From assembly GCA_004151065.3 (NCBI GenBank), contig NWUY0305055189.1, forward strand, positions 1 through 39,554: a DNA stretch of 39,554 nt. The letters are read 5' to 3'. Shown in pieces: positions 22,591 to 31,857 of the stretch. Positions within the stretch are counted from its first letter, which is position 1. Every line of letters starts with the position of its first letter. The position numbers and the translations under genes are program-made. Under the pieces are notes generated by a model. That model ran no database searches and was not told where the DNA came from. It saw only the letters and a list, made by a program, of their open reading frames with translations. Source of the stretch: Larix sibirica. Its lineage: Eukaryota; Streptophyta; Pinopsida; Pinales; Pinaceae.

Positions 22591-22639
22591 TAGTTAGTGT
22601 GAGGTGAGGCAGTTCAACGGATGGATGGACAGACAAACG

Positions 22640-23304
22640 AGCAACAGCCAACAAATTATAGTGCTGTGAGGTGCACCCATGGATAAAAGCTTCTAGTATT
22701 TTTATTAAGCTACTGCTCCGGGATCAGTAAACAGAAGTGGTGCCCGCGAAGGTGGAACGATAAATAAAGGTTCTTATATACTTGCCCGGGTTCTTTAGCT
22801 GCTGGCCAGTAGATGTTGAAAAAGTCGTCTGCGAAGGTTTAATGGAAGATATGAATTGGTTTGCTGGACGGTTGAAGTGACCATAGGTGTTGCGAAGGTG
22901 GGATGTGGGTTACTGCTATTGCCTCCTTGGTGGTGCTGGTTGATTGCTTGCCCCTATTAGTAGGTTAGGTTCTTGGTTGGAGCAATACCGCTGGATGCCC
23001 CACACCTGGATCGAAAGAGGTATGAGGGCTTCGCTCGAAGGGTCGTAGATATGCCATGCATTTTCAACCTGTGTTTAGTTGTTGTGGACCGCTCTAGACT
23101 GGTAGAAATAATCTTGCTGGATGCAAAAAAATGGATCCATTCGCCGGGAACTCGCTTTTTTATCGCTTGCTCTCGCTAGAACGCAGGTTGAGCGCAGGAA
23201 ATAAGGTTTGCTTACACAAATTGAAATAAGCCTCACCCTTCGTACCTTGGTCGTACCTCGGTCTTCATCGTTCGCTCTTCGACACTACTGAAGCGAATGA
23301 TTCG
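22640..23304. other. intergenic, no gene seen
   Basis: GCGAAGGT occurs three times in 150 bp (about 22746, 22831 and 22892), each after a different flank. An ATGCGAGT-family relative CGAAGGGTCGTAGATATGCC lies near 23036, parallel to CGAAGGGTCGTATAGATGCG at about 3364-3383. Confidence 0.55.
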
Positions 23305-23332
23305 TCGATGGCGGCCCTGACGGGTCGAGCGG
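23305..23332 (+). repeat. CGATGGCGGCC...GTCGAGCG repeat, copy 1
   Basis: CGATGGCGGCCCTGACGGGTCGAGCGGG. The same two blocks with 6-12 nt between them are at 37327-37360 and 39453-39480. The conserved outer blocks and variable middle suggest indels inside one repeat. I cannot name the family. Confidence 0.75.
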
Positions 23333-23726
23333 GTTCGTACCTCGATCGAGCAACTAAAAGTCCCTCACCCCAGATGAAAAAATATATAAGCATTTAACCC
23401 CTTAAAACGCCACAGAACAACTCTACGATCCTCACTTTTTTATCTTGAGGTTAGACCTTCCACCCGAAATATTGATGTTCAGCCTGTTCACTATCGTGCC
23501 TTATTCCGGGCTCCAGATAGTGTATATTCAGATATAATTACCAGCAAGGGAAGGAGAACAACCCGGGTGCGGGAAGCTTGCCAGCCAATCCCACCAGAAG
23601 ATAAGCAACGAGAATATGAGCCAATATCAATAGATTCAACCATGATTGGTACTGTATCTTAACAAGCAGAAACTGGGTATCGCTCTTTATATTTTATATA
23701 TAAAAATATATGGATCTCGCTATCGT
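23333..23726. other. intergenic, nothing recognised
   Basis: Continues with GTACCTCGATCGAGCAACTA, a word set also seen at 37375-37400 (GGTCGAGCAACTTCGCTCCG). No gene. Confidence 0.5.
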
Positions 23727-23935
23727 CTTGGAACTACGTCTGGATCTGCTGCTGGAAATGATCCTGGGAATTATGCCTCGGTGCTGCTTGGGATGTGGAA
23801 ATTATGTTGGTTCAATTGGAACTGCTGATTGTAATACTTGTGCTGCCAGGAATTATATAATGTGTGAATCCTGGTGAGACTGTTGACGCTTCAACTTATG
23901 CTTCTTTAAATGCTAGTTCAACTTAGGCTGCTTTG
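23727..23935 (+). repeat. triplet-phased pseudo-coding repeat, tract B (frame-shifted)
   Basis: Three phase blocks. 23727-23777 reads CTT GGA ACT ... GCT GCT GGA AAT GAT CCT GGG AAT TAT GCC. 23797-23855 reads GGA AAT TAT GTT GGT TCA ATT GGA ACT GCT GAT in a shifted phase. 23888-23935 reads GCT TCA ACT TAT GCT TCT TTA AAT GCT AGT TCA ACT TAG. The phase slips between blocks and the last block has an in-frame TAG, so this is a decayed copy compared with tract C at 26173-26643. Confidence 0.7.
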
Positions 23936-25198
23936 GTAATTCATACCTTTGGAATAGCCCTTGGAACCAACCTCCTTAGCAAAATTCTTGACAATGCCTG
24001 GGACCTGAGCCTTGGCAAAAACCTTTGCCTCAGACCTCTTACCTTTTATAAAACCCTTCCCCTTCCCTTTCTGTTCACAATTGTATATCAGTCAGTTCGC
24101 CATTGTCTGTTCCCATTATGCCTGCCATACCAAAGCACACACCTCTTTACCCCCTCCTGGACTAGGACCTGGATGCAAAACATAAAACATATCCATTTTG
24201 AATGAAGTGTTACCCATAGAGGAAGTTGTGGTCGAATGACAGATAGATTGAAGCTGTTGGGTGAACCAGAGTAGAATAAGAAAGAAGTAAAGTCATATGA
24301 GGGAGGTCGCTGAGTAAACGAAGCACCGTAGAATAACATTCTATGTTTCCTATTAGCGAACCAGAGCTTCAGCAATGAGGAGGTTTATTAAATCTGTTGT
24401 AATCACACTTGTTATCTTTTATGATTCCGATCCGGGTCCAGCTTTGAAGACAATATCTATGGGGTAATATCCCGGCCCAGCAGCTGAAGAACCAGGCATA
24501 AAAGCCTTTTCTTTATTTCTTTTTGCACCCTAACACATCTACATTATCCATCCGTCGTCGATCTGCCTAACCTAATCACCTCACCTAACACTCTGTAGCT
24601 ACTGTTAGTATGTCCTAATGCCCACTTTGTAATGCCCATGCCCCTTATTAGGTATAACCGGGGAGGTCATCTTTGGTAGGAGGTATAAACTAGACCCCAT
24701 TAGGCATAAAAAAGAACTAATAATGGAGCAAATATGCCTCATTATGTTTACCCTTGTTCGACTTCCCTCGACTTATTTGTATGGTGATGGGATTTCCTTG
24801 CTTAACATGCTAGGCAGACTTTTCGTATATGGAGTTGTATATGTGGACCCATAAATTAGTTGTTCCGTGTCTCCTTAGTCCTCTAAATAAGCAGACACTA
24901 TTAATTAGCAGAATCTCCTCTCTATAAGGAGGGATCAGGGGTGTTCCCGCAGTGCTTCAAATAGTCACGTAGACTTAGCCTATATGCGGATTATTGCGGA
25001 TTAGAGTTTACCTATTGACTTATGTAGTATTGACTTATAATGAATGGGTATCCCAGGCAGGTATTGGCTACAGGGTATCGACTGTTGCTTATGGCAGTGA
25101 AAGCCATAGAGTTAAGGTCTATAATATTTTAGGTATTTATTTCCAAGACAAGTGAACGTCTCTGTGCAAGTATCATATACTAGGAACTATAAGCAATG
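23936..25198. other. intergenic, no gene seen
   Basis: Open frames 23933-24205 (plus) and 24088-24375 (minus) overlap on opposite strands and match nothing I know. A member of the ATGCGAGT family, AAGTGAACGTCTCTGTGCAA then GTATCATATA, is at about 25150-25179. Confidence 0.55.
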
Positions 25199-25258
25199 TC
25201 AACTGGCTCTGGGGACTATGAAAATGATTCAACTGGTTGTTTGGGTGCCGTAGATATG
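25199..25258 (+). repeat. triplet-phased repeat, short tract F
   Basis: TCA ACT GGC TCT GGG GAC TAT GAA AAT GAT TCA ACT GGT TGT TTG GGT GCC GTA GAT in one phase. It uses the same codon vocabulary as the larger tracts. It directly follows an ATGCGAGT-family member, with only about 20 bp between. Confidence 0.6.
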
Positions 25259-26172
25259 TTATATCGTCTATTTGGATTATTCCCATATTATTCCCCATTG
25301 GATTAGTAAAATAGCCTAGCACATTATATTAGAGCTATCATAGGCTTAGAGATTTCAACTTATTATTCCAACATTTTCAGTAGTCTAGAAGGAAAAACTG
25401 TAGTTGGGGTAATACAATAGCTTTAACTCTCTCCCTTTTTCTTTTTCACAGAATGGATAAATGGAAAAGGCTTTCACTTTGGTTGAACTCTCTCTCTATG
25501 GCCGGCATGGGACTAAATAAAGTTAATAACCTTTTGTATTAATAAAGTCGGCAAACAGTAGGCTTAGCGGCCTAGCTAGTACCATTGAGCAGAACCAGTT
25601 GCGTAGTATGAGTCATTCCCTACAATTGCCCTACCTATATAAACCCATTTATACTACTTACTATATTAAAGGGGTGGATGGGGAAATGAGTAAATCATCT
25701 GAAGCTTCGATACCCAATGGAGGTGTAAAAAACTACTTACTTGTCCCCTCTCAATTAATACCCTGTTCTTTCCATACCCCGTTCATCGTACCCCGTGAAA
25801 TTGACATACCCGAGAAAGAGAAAGAGTACCCATCATGCATGGAAGGGATATCCTAGAGAGTAAGTTATACCCTGATAAGGGACTATGTGCTGTGAACAAC
25901 GGCTATGTGCAAGGGACAGGAGGGCTAAGCGATAGCTTCACACCAAGCGCAAGTTACTACAGCTTCGTTTTATATGATTAACCTGTTTAGGTTCATACGC
26001 AATACACATTGTGCTAAGTCAGGGAATGCCAGTCAGGAAAGGGAGGTGGGCGACGCTTGTTGATATTGATTTCTTTTCCCCAGACCCACCTCACCAGCCT
26101 CACCAAGGAAAGTCAACAGAAAGAGAAGTAAAGAATAAGCCTTTACCCAGGAGCCTTTCACCAAAGGCCTTC
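25259..26172. other. intergenic, no gene seen
   Basis: AGAAGGAAAAACTGTAGTT at 25387-25405 is an exact copy of 7861-7879. An 85-codon frame (25599-25856) is unrecognised. Confidence 0.55.
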
Positions 26173-26643
26173 GCTCCTTCAACTGATGATAGTATTTTTG
26201 GTTAAACTCCTGAGGATGCTCTGGAAACTGCTTCTGGGGATGCTGCGGCTGCTCGGGGGCGGCTCCTTTCAATTGATGTTGGTTCAACTGCTTGTACTGC
26301 TGCTACTGGTACTGCTCTTGGAGCCGATGACGGTAATTATGGTTCAACTGGTGCTTCAATTGCTGATGGGGGTTATGCCCCTTCAACTGCTGCTAGAAAT
26401 GATCTTGGGAATATTGTTCCTTCAGCTGCTGCTTATGGGGCTGGGAATACTGCTACTGGGATTGCTTGTTTTGATGCTGCTTTGGCCGGTTCTGCTTACT
26501 AAGCTCCATATTCAATTTATGTTGGTTCAACAAATGCTGGCCATAGTGCCCCTTCTTATGGAAATGACCCTGGGATTGCTGCTTCTTCTGCCAGGAATAA
26601 GGCTTATTCAATTTATGTTGGTTCAATTGAGAAGGGGCAATAA
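26173..26643 (+). repeat. triplet-phased pseudo-coding repeat, tract C (best copy)
   Basis: In the frame containing GCT CCT TCA ACT GAT GAT (26173) every TCA triplet I mapped (26179, 26269, 26284, 26344, 26356, 26383, 26422, 26512, 26527, 26608, 26623) is in the same phase, with spacings of 12, 15, 27, 39, 60, 81 and 90. Codons are dominated by GCT, ACT, GGT, GAT, AAT and TAT. The translation is Ala/Gly/Ser/Thr/Asn/Asp/Tyr-rich, with SIDVGST, SIYVGST and SIYVGSI as recurring blocks. Only TAA at 26203 and 26500 break it before TAA 26641; it joins upstream to an ATG at 26011. No family is recognised. Confidence 0.8.
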
Positions 26644-26662
26644 AATGCCTCAGCCCCCTTAA
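26186..26662 (+). other. 158-codon open frame over tract C, Leu-rich
   Basis: A second frame over the same repeat is open from ATG 26186 to 26662. Because GCT/ACT/GGT triplets followed by G read as CTG/TTG one base over, the product is very rich in Leu, Met, Val and Ile and would be predicted to be membrane-embedded over most of its length. I regard this as a by-product of the repeat and not a gene, but it is the second longest ORF here and starts with ATG. No ortholog is recognised. Confidence 0.15.
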
Positions 26663-26874
26663 AATCGCTTTGTAACTAACTAAGACACCTAGTCTTCTAA
26701 CTGCTCTGCGTCAGCTTCCTTCTTTATACTTACTTGGCTGCTTGGCTCGACAACCCTGCCTGCCGCCTCCTTCTTTATTTATTCCCCGCCGTGGGGGAGT
26801 TACACTTAAAATGTTAGCTTATCCTACTGCCTGTAATAGGAAATATTCCAAGAGAAATGACGACCGGAAAATCC
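26663..26874. other. spacer between phased tracts
   Basis: About 210 bp with no repeat character and no gene recognised. CTTCTTTATACTTACTTGGC at about 26719 resembles CTTCTTTATACTTACTTATT at about 20450. Confidence 0.5.
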
Positions 26875-26970
26875 AAGGAATTCTCCTGGAACTCCTTCAA
26901 TTTATGTTGGTTATACTGGTGCTGATGGAGATGTTGCTCCTGAGAATGCTGTTTTGCCTCTCCTTGTATA
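26875..26970 (+). repeat. triplet-phased repeat, tract D
   Basis: GGA ACT CCT TCA ATT TAT GTT GGT TAT ACT GGT GCT GAT GGA GAT GTT GCT CCT GAG AAT GCT GTT (from about 26889). The TCAATTTATGTTGGTT word is identical to that at 26512-26527 and 26608-26623 in tract C, so D is probably a displaced piece of the same array. Confidence 0.75.
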
Positions 26971-28352
26971 CTTAATTACGCTTATTGGCTTTGAGGGAAA
27001 TAAATCATAGTACCTTTAAGGACCAAACAAATAAGGCCGGCGGCGCAGGACCTTTGAAGGATTTACCTTTAAGGCCCCTTGCCCTCCCTATCCAGTTGAT
27101 TGAAAGAGTGAAAATGAAAGGTATATATATAAGTGAAAGGGTAATGTAATGGGTTACTGGGGCTTCCTTCCTGAATGTGTAATAGTAACTACGTATTGGT
27201 GCTATCGTACTGTTTCTAATCAAGTTCATCGAAACCTCCATTTACTGATGTACTATCGACATCCACCAGCCTGTCAGTAGTTAGAATAAAGAGAACCGCG
27301 CGCGGTATCTAAGCACGACTTTTAAGCTCCTGTATTAATATGATATTATGCAAAGCATTAAGTAGCATCAAGTGCATAAAACCCTTGGCAGACAGGCAAT
27401 GACGGTATGCTATACCTTCAGGCTAGCTATGTATGGTGGATAATTGGAAAAAAAATTGAATTAACGTATGTAACGCATCTTCATTATTCCCGTCTAGTCA
27501 AAATGGAAACATCTCTTTCCCACTGGATTGGATAGAAACAGAAAAGAGCTACACTCATCGCCCTTCGGTTGGACAGGCAGGAGGTATGGGTTGGACACTC
27601 TTAAGGTAGAGAGCTGCTTCATTAGTTTTTATGTATACAAGGGACCTTTAAATAAGGAGTAAAGAGCTGGAGAATATCTGGAGTTTAGCAAGCACGCTGA
27701 AGAAGGAAAAATGAAAACCCTGGCGGAAGTAGTGTAGTCTTCATTCCGGCAGGTTGTTGTTCGGTCGGTGGAGCACGCAGCACAAAGGCAGGTCGTTGTT
27801 TCTTTCGAGCCGACTTCTCAATGTTGAAAGACCTGGCTCAACAGAGTGAGTTTATATAGCGTGGGCGCCGCGTTGTTGAGCTTCAACTCGTTATTTATGC
27901 ACTCGAATACCCCCCCCACAGTGGAGTTGTAGGGCACTCACTCAGCTGTATTGTTTTCACGTATATAACATATAGTAGACTGGACCTTTAGATAGGCCTA
28001 TAAGGGGAGAGCACCGCGTTGCGTTATTCAATGTGATCGCCTGCAACCGGAAAATACCCTCATTCCATTGCAGACAAAAAAAATATATATAAGCGTGAGT
28101 TGAGTGAAGAGTTGAGGGGTAGGGTCAACCATAGGAGACGGAATTTTTGAAGTAGAGATTTTGGTTTGGTCGGGCGTTTCATAGAGTGAAATGCACTTCT
28201 TTATGGCACGGCATTCTCACTCTACTTTCTATATGGGCATGCACCAGGGCATCTCTGTTTGTCGGAGAGAGCAGCGGCCCTCTATTGCCCGGGAAAGATA
28301 GATCGCAACCTAATTAATGAATCGAACTTGAAGGTATAAATCTGGAGGGATA
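26971..28352. other. intergenic upstream of trnD
   Basis: Contains a perfect 12-nt palindrome ACCGCGCGCGGT (27295-27306) and AACGTATGTAACGCATC (27463-27479, mate at 12092-12108). It also has recurrent GCCGCGTTGTTGAG/ACCGCGTTGCG words near 27869 and 28012. No gene. I could not identify a promoter for the tRNA island by motif. Confidence 0.55.
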
Positions 28353-28426
28353 GGGGAAATAGCTCAGTCGGTTAGAGTGCTGGTCTGTCACGCCAGAAGT
28401 CGCGGGTTCGAACCCCGTTTTCCCCG
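28353..28426 (+). tRNA. trnD-GUC: tRNA-Asp (GUC), mitochondrial type
   Basis: Decodes Asp codons in mitochondrial translation. A full cloverleaf of 74 nt can be drawn. Acceptor stem GGGGAAA (28353-28359) pairs perfectly with TTTCCCC (28419-28425), discriminator G28426. The D stem is GCTC with GAGT. Anticodon stem CTGGT/GCCAG encloses loop CTGTCAC with anticodon GTC at 28387-28389. T stem GCGGG/CCCGT encloses TTCGAAC. CCA is not encoded. From memory the body matches the native trnD of bryophyte and gymnosperm mitochondria and not the plastid-derived trnD of most angiosperms; that origin is inference. It lies about 440 bp upstream of trnY on the same strand. Confidence 0.97.
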
Positions 28427-28505
28427 TGCCATGCGGAAGAAGGTTTCAAATATGGCGCGTTTCCAACCCCAACCGCTTTTTTTATGGTGCGCGGGCACAA
28501 GGCCG

Positions 28506-28580
28506 GTGGTTAGACGTATACCCATTGTTCGGAGTGTTGCTATGAATCCAGTGGATCAGAAGCCAAGGAAAGGAGGTAGA
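28506..28580 (+). pseudogene. rpl2: rpl2 exon fragment (ribosomal protein L2 C-terminal region)
   Basis: In the frame entered at 28377, residues IPIVRSVAMNPVD (ATG of AMNPVD at 28542) match the conserved L2 segment ending in the peptidyl-transferase-proximal NPVDHPHGGG motif. After VD (28554-28556) the HPHGGGEGR stretch is absent. A KGGRS block follows, resembling the TKGGRP that comes about nine residues later in mitochondrial L2. This suggests an internal deletion or repair junction. Only about 25 residues are recognisable, there is no start or intact frame, and the frame upstream reads through trnD. It is a scrap, presumably left by recombination, lying between trnD and trnY. The match is from memory and short; a chance match is unlikely but possible. 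Confidence 0.6.
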
Positions 28581-28868
28581 TCTTTCTTTATCTCTTTTCA
28601 TATTTCTATCTTTTAGATAGTTCAGGCCTTAAAGAAAGATTACAGAATAGATTGATCCCGGCTTCGTGTTCATTTTAAAGGCTTATTTATTATATATTAT
28701 ATATATAAATAGTGCGCTAGCTAATGTAAAGGTCAAGTCAAGCCGGCAGCGCGTACACTATATGATTATTATTCTTATATTAGGGTTGCTTGTCAGTGAG
28801 CGAGTGTTTTGTTTATTAATAAGCCGGCGGCTAGGAAAATCTATTTATAGGAGTGATTGGGTTTTTAG
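28581..28868. other. spacer between rpl2 scrap and trnY
   Basis: About 290 bp, AT-rich around 28686-28710 (TTATATATTATATATATAAA). No gene. The frame from 28666 simply runs into trnY. Confidence 0.6.
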
Positions 28869-28951
28869 GGGAAAGTGGCCGAGTGGTTTAAAGCGACAGA
28901 CTGTAAATCTGTTGGAGGTTTTCTACGTAGGTTCGAATCCTGCCTCTCCCA
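28869..28951 (+). tRNA. trnY-GUA: tRNA-Tyr (GUA), mitochondrial, one A.C mismatch
   Basis: Class II tRNA of 83 nt decoding Tyr. Acceptor strand GGGAAAG (28869-28875) faces CTCTCCC (28944-28950), discriminator A28951. Anticodon stem ACAGA/TCTGT holds loop CTGTAAA with GTA at 28903-28905. T arm GTAGG-TTCGAAT-CCTGC, with a long variable arm in between as expected for organellar tRNA-Tyr. It closely resembles seed-plant mitochondrial trnY as I remember it. The fifth acceptor pair is A28873 against C28946, where the usual gene has G-C; C-to-U editing of C28946 would restore A-U. CCA is not encoded. It shares the strand with trnD upstream and may be co-transcribed. Confidence 0.96.
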
Positions 28952-31789
28952 AGCTCGCTCGAAAGTGCGAAGCCACCACTTATCCGCTATAACCTGTTAT
29001 TTTGCTACCGCAGGGAGTTAGTGATATATCATCAATCAATAATAGTAGCAAGGGTCGGTTCTATCATCGGTAGGTATCGGTAGTTCCGCCGATAGCTTCC
29101 GAATCTATCTAAGGGGCTGTTCCCGTCAGCAGTGTCGAAGCAGGCGAAGATTGCTCAACGGTAAACCTCCCTCATACCTTAGTACTACCCGAATGAATGC
29201 TGAATCACGAAAAAGAATTACCAAGAGCAGTTTGTTTATATATCGTCCATCATATATAGAGCTTAAACCGGCCCGGCTGGCGCTATAATATAATGTGCGT
29301 TTATATTTGGAGCGATAGCAGCGTGTTCCCAGCAGTGTGACAGATCTCATCTGGCTGGACGGAAAAGCAGTATTATATCTAATATTATAATCTTCGGAGC
29401 TCTTATTATTTTGTTTTATCGGGGCGGGCTTTGATGTGCTTAATAATATTAGAAAGAATCGCCGTTGATTGATATATAGAAAAAATCCCGAGCCCTCGAA
29501 AGGTGCGTTTGTGTGGCGGAAAACCCCCTCAACCCCGTTTCATGCTGGAGGAAATAAAGCCAATATAAGGAGCTCCATATTAGCGAATTGCCTCTGACTA
29601 CTCCTCCCAGGCTGGTAGAACTATCGGATTCCCATTCACTTAGTAAACTTATTGGACAGAAGGGTCAACCACTTCAAAGAGGAGAGTGAGGTTCGTCACA
29701 GTCATTGGAAAGTCAGCCAAATACTTAAACAAATAGACCGTTCATCCTCCACTTAGCGCTTAGAAGGAGATAGAAAGCCAGTAAACAGCTCATAGGAAAG
29801 GAAAGCATTGCGATGAATAGCCAAGCAAGGACTACACAGAAAGAGCCAATGGTCGTGTACGCAAAGTAGAGATGTTGCCATCAACGCTTCCATACATAGG
29901 TCAGAGAATGAGATCAAAGCGTCACTGCTGCAATGTCCTTCTCGGTCTGCATCAGGATCCCCAGTTTGGTTGGTGAAAGAGTTGAACAGAGCCCACTTTT
30001 CTCAGCCGCTTCCTTCACCGGAAGGATGGCTTACGGGTCGTCCATCATCACGTTGAACAGTTGATCGCACATGAAATCATTAGTACCATGCCAAAAGAAA
30101 AAAAAGGACCATACCGGACGACATGAGTTGTAGAGTTGAAAAAGAGTAGTATCCTCGGTCTCATCAGGATCAAGTGCATCAGGGGCTGAGGTTTACGGTT
30201 GACTCGTCGAGCATCACTTCCGTTATCCACTGTGAAATCTTTAGGGTTAGGTTATTTGAAATGCGACACTATGAAGCAAGATCCGCGCTAAACCTTTTTT
30301 ATCCTCTCTCTCTAGCCGACATCGAGGGAGCGTGTCCCAATTGGGCTATTCACTGAGCAGGCCAACGAGTACCTTCCCGCTTAGGGGTCAGCGTGACGTA
30401 GACCTTTAGGCCGTGCCAAAAGAAGAGGAGAGGACTTTTCTCCCTTTTTTCCCTCTTGTTCTGCAGGAAAGAGAATTCGGGCTATGAGATCACTGGAAAA
30501 ATGCAATATTGTCAGTGCAATCGGAGTAGGATACATAAGAGTTATCAGGTTATCCGTCTGCAGGCGTCACATTGCTTCTCCATCAATGTGCTCTGTTTAT
30601 ACATGGGTCGGAATAGTTGGTTTGTTGCAATTCGTAACTTAGGGACCATCACTCTACACCTTGATTGCTTCAGTTCTAGTTAACTTTGAGTGAGCACCAT
30701 TGGCGTTTGCGGTTAGACTTTAGCCGAATGGGCCACTTGCTGCTAGCTATCGGGTGACCATATGACGTTGACCTAGAGCTATACCAAACGAGGGGGAGAG
30801 CTTTGATTCTCAGGGCTAGTGATCGGTAGTTTCAGAATGAACGGTAGGATTCATAGGCAAAATGAGGGGGCTACCTCTATTATGCATGAGGGCTAACTGA
30901 AGATGCACAGAAAGTCGTGATTGGCAACCTCGCAGCACAAAGTCAATCCAAAAGGCAAGTGAAATCAGCTAAATCCGCATAGGACGATACATCGGAAACG
31001 AGTTAAGAGTCGGACTAGGATTCTATCATTCCTCCCTGTATGGTGGGAACTTTTGGACCATTGGCTTCTTAGTCGGCTTGGACCAATTGCGGGATGGGAT
31101 ATTAGCCGAGAGGTAGGAATGGGTTTCCTTTTCTCTGATATCGTTGAACTGCCGGACAAAAGGATGGCTTGTGATTATGGTACATCAGAGAACCTCGTTG
31201 GATGGGGATGGGATGATGTGGGACAGGACGGGCTTCAGACTGCTAGGAAATGCCCAGAAAGCCATGCTTTGTTTATCATACTTGCCTTTATAAATCTTAG
31301 TAGGTACTACTATTAACTACCCCTCTTTTAGAAGCACAGGATGGAATGGATGGATTTTTTCATTCGCCCATAGGGAGGGAATAAGGGTTTACCTTTAGCT
31401 TCTCCTGTTGAACTGTGCCAGATGGCTTGGGAGGGATTATGGGCCATCAGAGAGTCTCGTTGGGATGGATGGATGGTCTAAGAACCGGGCTTGCTCGCTA
31501 TACAAACATGGCTGCTTGCTGTTTGCTGGTCGACGAACCAAGGAAGTTACCGAGTAAATTGAATGGCCCACCTCGATCCTGTCTCCAGCGAACGGGAAGG
31601 CCAAGGAACGGGTGGGAGTGGTCTTATCCTCTCGTTCCCATAAGATCGCTAGCTGGAGAAGGAAAGCAAAGCTGTCAAAAGAAAAAGAATCTAGTCCAAA
31701 TTCAAGCTGGTACCGAAACACATAGTTTGAAAGCTTTTACCGCATAATAACTCTTTACTGATTAACTGTGAATGAATAACCATACACCC
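28952..31789. other. intergenic, no gene recognised
   Basis: 2.8 kb downstream of trnY. Frames of 60-110 codons on both strands (for example 31415-31747 plus and 31437-31721 minus, mutually overlapping) are unrecognised. GATTATGG..CATCAGAGA..CTCGTTGG occurs twice, at about 31173-31202 and 31435-31463, a diverged direct repeat. Minus-strand reading of 29950-30200 is fairly open in one frame but matches nothing I know. Confidence 0.5.
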
Positions 31790-31857
31790 CAAGTCATCGC
31801 TCAAGCAATCGAAACATCCAAGCCATCGCTCAAGCAATCGAAACATCCAAGCCATCG
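31790..31857 (+). repeat. 29-bp tandem repeat, 2.3 copies
   Basis: Unit CAAGCCATCGCTCAAGCAAT then CGAAACATC. Copy 1 is 31790-31818 (one difference, GTC for GCC), copy 2 is 31819-31847, and a partial copy CAAGCCATCG is 31848-31857. Near identity suggests recent duplication. Part of an 86-codon minus frame crosses it and is not considered real. Confidence 0.92.

Noticed and set aside
27295-27306. perfect 12-nt palindrome ACCGCGCGCGGT as a regulatory site
   Set aside because: No gene nearby that it could regulate and no second copy in the window.
28377-28616. 79-codon ORF as a real rpl2 gene
   Set aside because: Its N-terminal part is trnD sequence read as protein and the L2 match covers only about 25 residues with an internal deletion.
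28666-28992. 108-codon ORF over trnY
   Set aside because: The second half is the tRNA gene itself; the first half is AT-rich spacer without homology.
29950-30230. possible second retroelement piece on the minus strand
   Set aside because: One frame is fairly open but I found no RT, RNase H or integrase motif.
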